Below are positions 63,654 to 64,000 of a DNA stretch of 64,000 bases, piece after piece. The notes under the pieces are model-generated. The model saw only the letters and a list, made by a program, of their open reading frames with translations, was not told the origin of the DNA and made no database searches. Source of the stretch: Marisa cornuarietis (lineage: Eukaryota; Mollusca; Gastropoda; Architaenioglossa; Ampullariidae); the NCBI GenBank assembly GCA_004794655.1, contig SMMW01000575.1, forward strand, positions 7,512,501 through 7,576,500, read 5' to 3'. Every line of letters begins with the position of its first letter. Position 1 is the stretch's first letter. The position numbers and the translations under genes were made by a program.

Positions 63654-63819
63654 TTTGGTTGACGGATGTTGATCTTGCTTTTGTATGTGTGTGAGAGAGA
63701 GAGAAGAGTGTAGATTCAAGCCAATACAACTCAGAATTTTGGTTGACGGATGTTGATCTTGCTTTTGTGTGTGTGTGTGTGTGAGAGAGAGAAGAGTGTA
63801 GATTCAAGTCAATACAACA
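63654..63819 (+). repeat. 84-bp tandem duplication with TG/GA core
   Basis: Two copies start at 63654 and 63738, each 'tttggttgacggatgttgat' then a TG run, a GA run and 'agattcaag(c/t)caatacaac'. They differ mainly in the length of the TG/GA runs. Confidence 0.92.
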
Positions 63820-64000
63820 TCCTCACATTTTTAGAACTTTAAGCTTTTTTTTAAAAAAATGCATGACTATTAGCCATAGGTTGTGCCATGCTGCTTGCTC
63901 TGCTATTGCATATATTAAACTAGACAAGGAATTTTTTTTCTTTGCTCATACAAACAGCATCTACTTTTCATTTGATGACATTGGCAGTTGACCTACGTAT

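Overview
This is eukaryotic nuclear DNA from an animal. Genes are split by GT-AG introns, intergenic space is AT-rich, and microsatellites and decayed retroelements are abundant. The CR1/L2-type LINEs with triplet-repeat tails, the tRNA-headed SINEs, the hAT relics and one gene with a close vertebrate counterpart (CWH43) suggest a lophotrochozoan, most likely a mollusc and perhaps a gastropod. That placement is inference; nothing here proves it.

Three protein-coding genes can be rebuilt exon by exon, all on the minus strand. (1) 15504-7604: eight coding exons, 403 aa, a TEX26-like protein of the type found in cilia and sperm flagella. (2) 37623-24351: fourteen coding exons, 694 aa, a clear CWH43 (PGAP2-interacting protein) orthologue involved in GPI-anchor lipid remodelling. 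(3) 57348-52202: three coding exons, 1338 aa, a large multi-C2H2 zinc-finger protein with one very long first coding exon. Splice phases agree at every junction in all three. The genes share a strand but show no functional link.

The rest is mobile and simple-sequence DNA. LINE family 1 ends in an (ATC)n tail and has copies at 30622-28024, 34256-33684 and 39318-41157, plus a solo tail near 38500. LINE family 2 ends in an (ATT)n tail, at 45036-45529, 51186-51264 and about 37900. Other reverse-transcriptase relics lie at 19150-18015 and 60800-60595, and a LINE C-terminal relic at 24830-24545. A tRNA-derived SINE has three good copies (25420-25689, 34633-34873, 57592-57831) and two weak ones. A decayed hAT/ZMYM1-like transposase lies at 41524-43345. 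Two short hAT-type MITEs at 35824-35978 and 48417-48575 each have an exact 8-bp target duplication. A 496-bp foldback sits at 22891-23386. Minisatellites include a 39-bp unit beside a CWH43 exon and an 18-bp unit at 3895-4114.

Regions with nothing recognisable beyond low-complexity DNA: 0-3 kb, 5-7.5 kb, 15.6-18 kb, 19.2-22.9 kb, 43.4-45 kb, 45.5-52 kb (apart from the elements named) and 57.9-64 kb (two weak exon candidates at the right end).
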